Positions 62,316-64,000 of a stretch of DNA of 64,000 nucleotides are shown here, in pieces (the first letter of the stretch is position 1; every line of letters starts with the position of its first letter). The notes under the pieces are model-generated. The model was not told where the DNA came from. It saw nothing but the letters and a program-made list of their open reading frames with translations, and did no database searches. The position numbers were made by a program, and so were the translations under genes. Location: positions 62,001-126,000 of the forward strand of contig NZ_BSRQ01000016.1 in assembly GCF_030268685.1 (NCBI RefSeq). Reading direction: 5' to 3'. This stretch comes from Microtetraspora sp. NBRC 13810. Its GTDB lineage: Bacteria; Actinomycetota; Actinomycetes; Streptosporangiales; Streptosporangiaceae.

Positions 62316-63983
62316 TCAGCCGGTGACGAGCTCGACGCTCTCCGCGATCCGCTCCGCCACGGGGTCCTGGCACCCGGCCGGCGCGCAGAAGTAGACGAGC
62401 AGCGCCACCTCGCCGGGCCGGTCGATCGCGTAGGCGGTGAACTCCAGGCGCCCGCCGTCCTGCGGGTCGCCGATCGCGCCCTTGAGCCGGATGGCCGGCC
62501 GCGCGCCGACCCGGACCGGCACCGGGGCGCCGGACACGCTGACCGTGCCCGGCAGGATCGACTGGAGCCCCTCCTGCAAGTCTCCGACCGGGGCGTTCAC
62601 GTCGAGGGTGTCGAGGATGAGCGCGTAGACGCCGGTGGCCGCCTCGGGGTCGGTGGCGATGATCTGGTTGGCGTCGGCCCAGTCGCCGCTGACCGGCGTG
62701 ACGAAGAGCATCTCGAACACCGGCACCGTGTCCGGCGGCGACGCCACCGCGAACAGGTCGGTGTGCGTGCGCGCCGTCCAGTCCGCCGGATACTCGAAGC
62801 GCATCGGGGCCGCCACCGACCCGTCGTACCGCGCCCACTCCTGCTCGCCGCCGCGCAGGACCAGCACGGCCGCCAGCGTGCCCGCGACGATCACCGCCAC
62901 CGCCGCCGAGGCCGCGACCAGGAGCCGCCCGCGCCCGCGGGACCGCTTCCCCGCCGGTTTCGCGGCCGGTTTCCGCGGCCGGTCGCGCCGCTCCGGCTCC
63001 GGGGCGGGCGCCGGGGCCTGGGCGGGGACCTGTGCCGGGGCCTGTTCCCGGACCTGTTCCCGGATCGGGACGGGGGCCGGCTCCGCCTGCCGGACCGCGC
63101 CCGGATGCCCGGCCGGGTGCCCGTGCCCGTGCCCGCTGATCGCGTCGCGCAGCGCGGCGACGAACTCGCCGCAACTCGGGTAGCGCTGGTCGGGCGACTT
63201 GGCCAGCGCGCGGGCCATCACGCCGTCCACCAGGATCGGCAGCTCGGGCCGCAGGCTGCTCAGCGGGGTCGGCGTCTCCGCCAGGTGCGCCCACAGCAGC
63301 GCGATGTCGTTGTCCCGCTGGAACGGCAGGCGGCCCGCGAGCGCCTCGTAGACGACGCAGGCCAGCGCGTACTGGTCGCACCGGCCGTCGATGTGCTCCT
63401 TGTTGATCTGCTCGGGGGCCATGTACCGGGGCGTGCCGATGAACTGGTCGGTCTGGGTCAGCCCGGAGATGGAGGTGCGGTGCTTGGTGATGCCGAAGTC
63501 GGTCAGGTAGACGTGCTCGCCCTCGACGCCGCCCGCCCGGCCGCCGGCGATGAGGATGTTGGCCGGTTTGACGTCGCGGTGGATCAGGTCGTGCGCGTGC
63601 GCGGTGTCCAGCGCGGCGGCCATCTGGGCGAAGATCCGGTTGACCTGGCTGATCGCCAGCGGGCCGCGGTCCAGGAAGTAGCGGCGCAGGTCCAGGCCGT
63701 CGACGTAGCGCATCGCGATGTAGAGCACGTCGCCGTCGGCGTTCGCCTCGTAGATCGGGATGATGTTGGGGTGGTCGATGCCCGCCACCGTGCGGGACTC
63801 CAGGACGAACCGCTGCCGGAACCGGTCGTCCGCGCTCAGCACCGGGTGCAGGATCTTCAGGGCGACCCGGCGGTTGAGCCGGGAGTCGAGCGCGAGGTAG
63901 ACGACGGCCATGCCGCCTTTGCCGATGATCTCCTCGATGTGGTAGCCGGCGACTTCCTGGCCGATGAGTGAGCGCTCGTTCAC
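62316..63983 (-). CDS. PknB-like transmembrane serine/threonine kinase
   Basis: A 555-residue receptor-type kinase. The kinase domain (about 12-275) has IIGKGGMAVVYLA, VALKIL, the catalytic HRDVKPANIL, TDFGITK and GTPRYMAPEQ. A Pro/Gln/Ala-rich and then basic juxtamembrane stretch follows, then a transmembrane helix (LLVAASAAVAVIVAGTLAAVLVL) and an extracellular domain of about 165 residues with a Cys pair near the end (YFCAPAGC). The outer domain is not PASTA-like and looks like the DUF1795/PsbP-like type, so the ligand differs from muropeptides. ATG 63983 is at the right end of the window. Confidence 0.92.
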   Translation of the reverse strand: MNERSLIGQEVAGYHIEEIIGKGGMAVVYLALDSRLNRRVALKILHPVLSADDRFRQRFVLESRTVAGIDHPNIIPIYEANADGDVLYIAMRYVDGLDLRRYFLDRGPLAISQVNRIFAQMAAALDTAHAHDLIHRDVKPANILIAGGRAGGVEGEHVYLTDFGITKHRTSISGLTQTDQFIGTPRYMAPEQINKEHIDGRCDQYALACVVYEALAGRLPFQRDNDIALLWAHLAETPTPLSSLRPELPILVDGVMARALAKSPDQRYPSCGEFVAALRDAISGHGHGHPAGHPGAVRQAEPAPVPIREQVREQAPAQVPAQAPAPAPEPERRDRPRKPAAKPAGKRSRGRGRLLVAASAAVAVIVAGTLAAVLVLRGGEQEWARYDGSVAAPMRFEYPADWTARTHTDLFAVASPPDTVPVFEMLFVTPVSGDWADANQIIATDPEAATGVYALILDTLDVNAPVGDLQEGLQSILPGTVSVSGAPVPVRVGARPAIRLKGAIGDPQDGGRLEFTAYAIDRPGEVALLVYFCAPAGCQDPVAERIAESVELVTG

Positions 63984-64000
63984 GGCGTCACGACTCGGTC

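Overview
The window is a chromosomal segment of a very GC-rich actinomycete. Its coding frames have G/C-biased third positions, GTG and TTG starts are common, and it carries a conservon (cvnA-B-C-D plus P450), a lipA/DUF4191/RDD/glnA core block, glnE next to a second glutamine synthetase, an F420-linked reductase (npdG), SARP-type regulation and GlnR-like operators. Together these suggest the Streptomyces/Streptosporangium side of the Actinomycetes, most plausibly a Streptosporangiaceae-like organism; that placement is inference. I saw no rRNA, tRNA, CRISPR array, transposase or phage gene.

Layout. 0-7.7 kb: lipB end, lipA, a GH3 glycosidase, DUF4191 and RDD membrane proteins, a methyltransferase, and glnA with a well-spaced GlnR operator. 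7.8-13.5 kb: a leftward conservon whose P450 has lost the ExxR arginine, then an APH-like kinase; just beyond lies a 114-bp in-frame-deleted relic of glnA in the same orientation as the real gene, so the block is bracketed by glnA sequence. 13.7-17.8 kb: secreted glycerophosphodiesterase, NodS-like methyltransferase, PET-hydrolase-type cutinase and an unknown membrane protein. 17.8-26.4 kb: glnE (the enzyme expected to adenylylate GlnA), a class I amidotransferase, a hotdog thioesterase, a Tat-exported beta-lactamase-fold hydrolase, a duplicated-domain DUF6506 protein and glnA2, which lacks the adenylylation tyrosine and has its own GlnR-like half operator.

26.5-33.6 kb: a small Ser/Thr kinase, an unusual SARP-BTAD/NarL fusion regulator followed by its likely histidine kinase, and glutamine-dependent NAD synthetase. 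33.7-37.3 kb: a drug-efflux MFS/TetR pair with repeated operator-like sites and a second MFS protein. 37.4-43.7 kb: panB, a PLP dehydratase, a trans-sulfuration enzyme, npdG, a 59-residue conserved small protein, map and a lone HATPase protein. 43.8-46.4 kb: a CopD-CtaG fusion and CopC (copper handling and cytochrome oxidase assembly).

46.5-52 kb: an XRE-TPR regulator divergent from a 43-codon exported peptide gene ending in Cys-Cys, which in turn shares its stop codon region with a convergent PucR regulator; then an orphan xanthine dehydrogenase large subunit. 52-57.6 kb: an envelope protein joining a SecD-head-like domain to an excalibur domain, DUF3105 and DUF305 proteins, DUF3467, and a phytoene-desaturase-like oxidoreductase. 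57.7-61.6 kb: a translationally coupled operon (DUF6421, SDR, threonine aldolase) with an operator-like palindrome at its promoter. 61.7-64 kb: a secreted ricin-type lectin and a membrane PknB-like kinase.

The strongest candidates for undescribed biology are the XRE-TPR/micropeptide pair (possible RRNPP-like signalling), the DUF6421-SDR-aldolase operon, the SARP-NarL fusion with its kinase, and the glnA relic that brackets the conservon.
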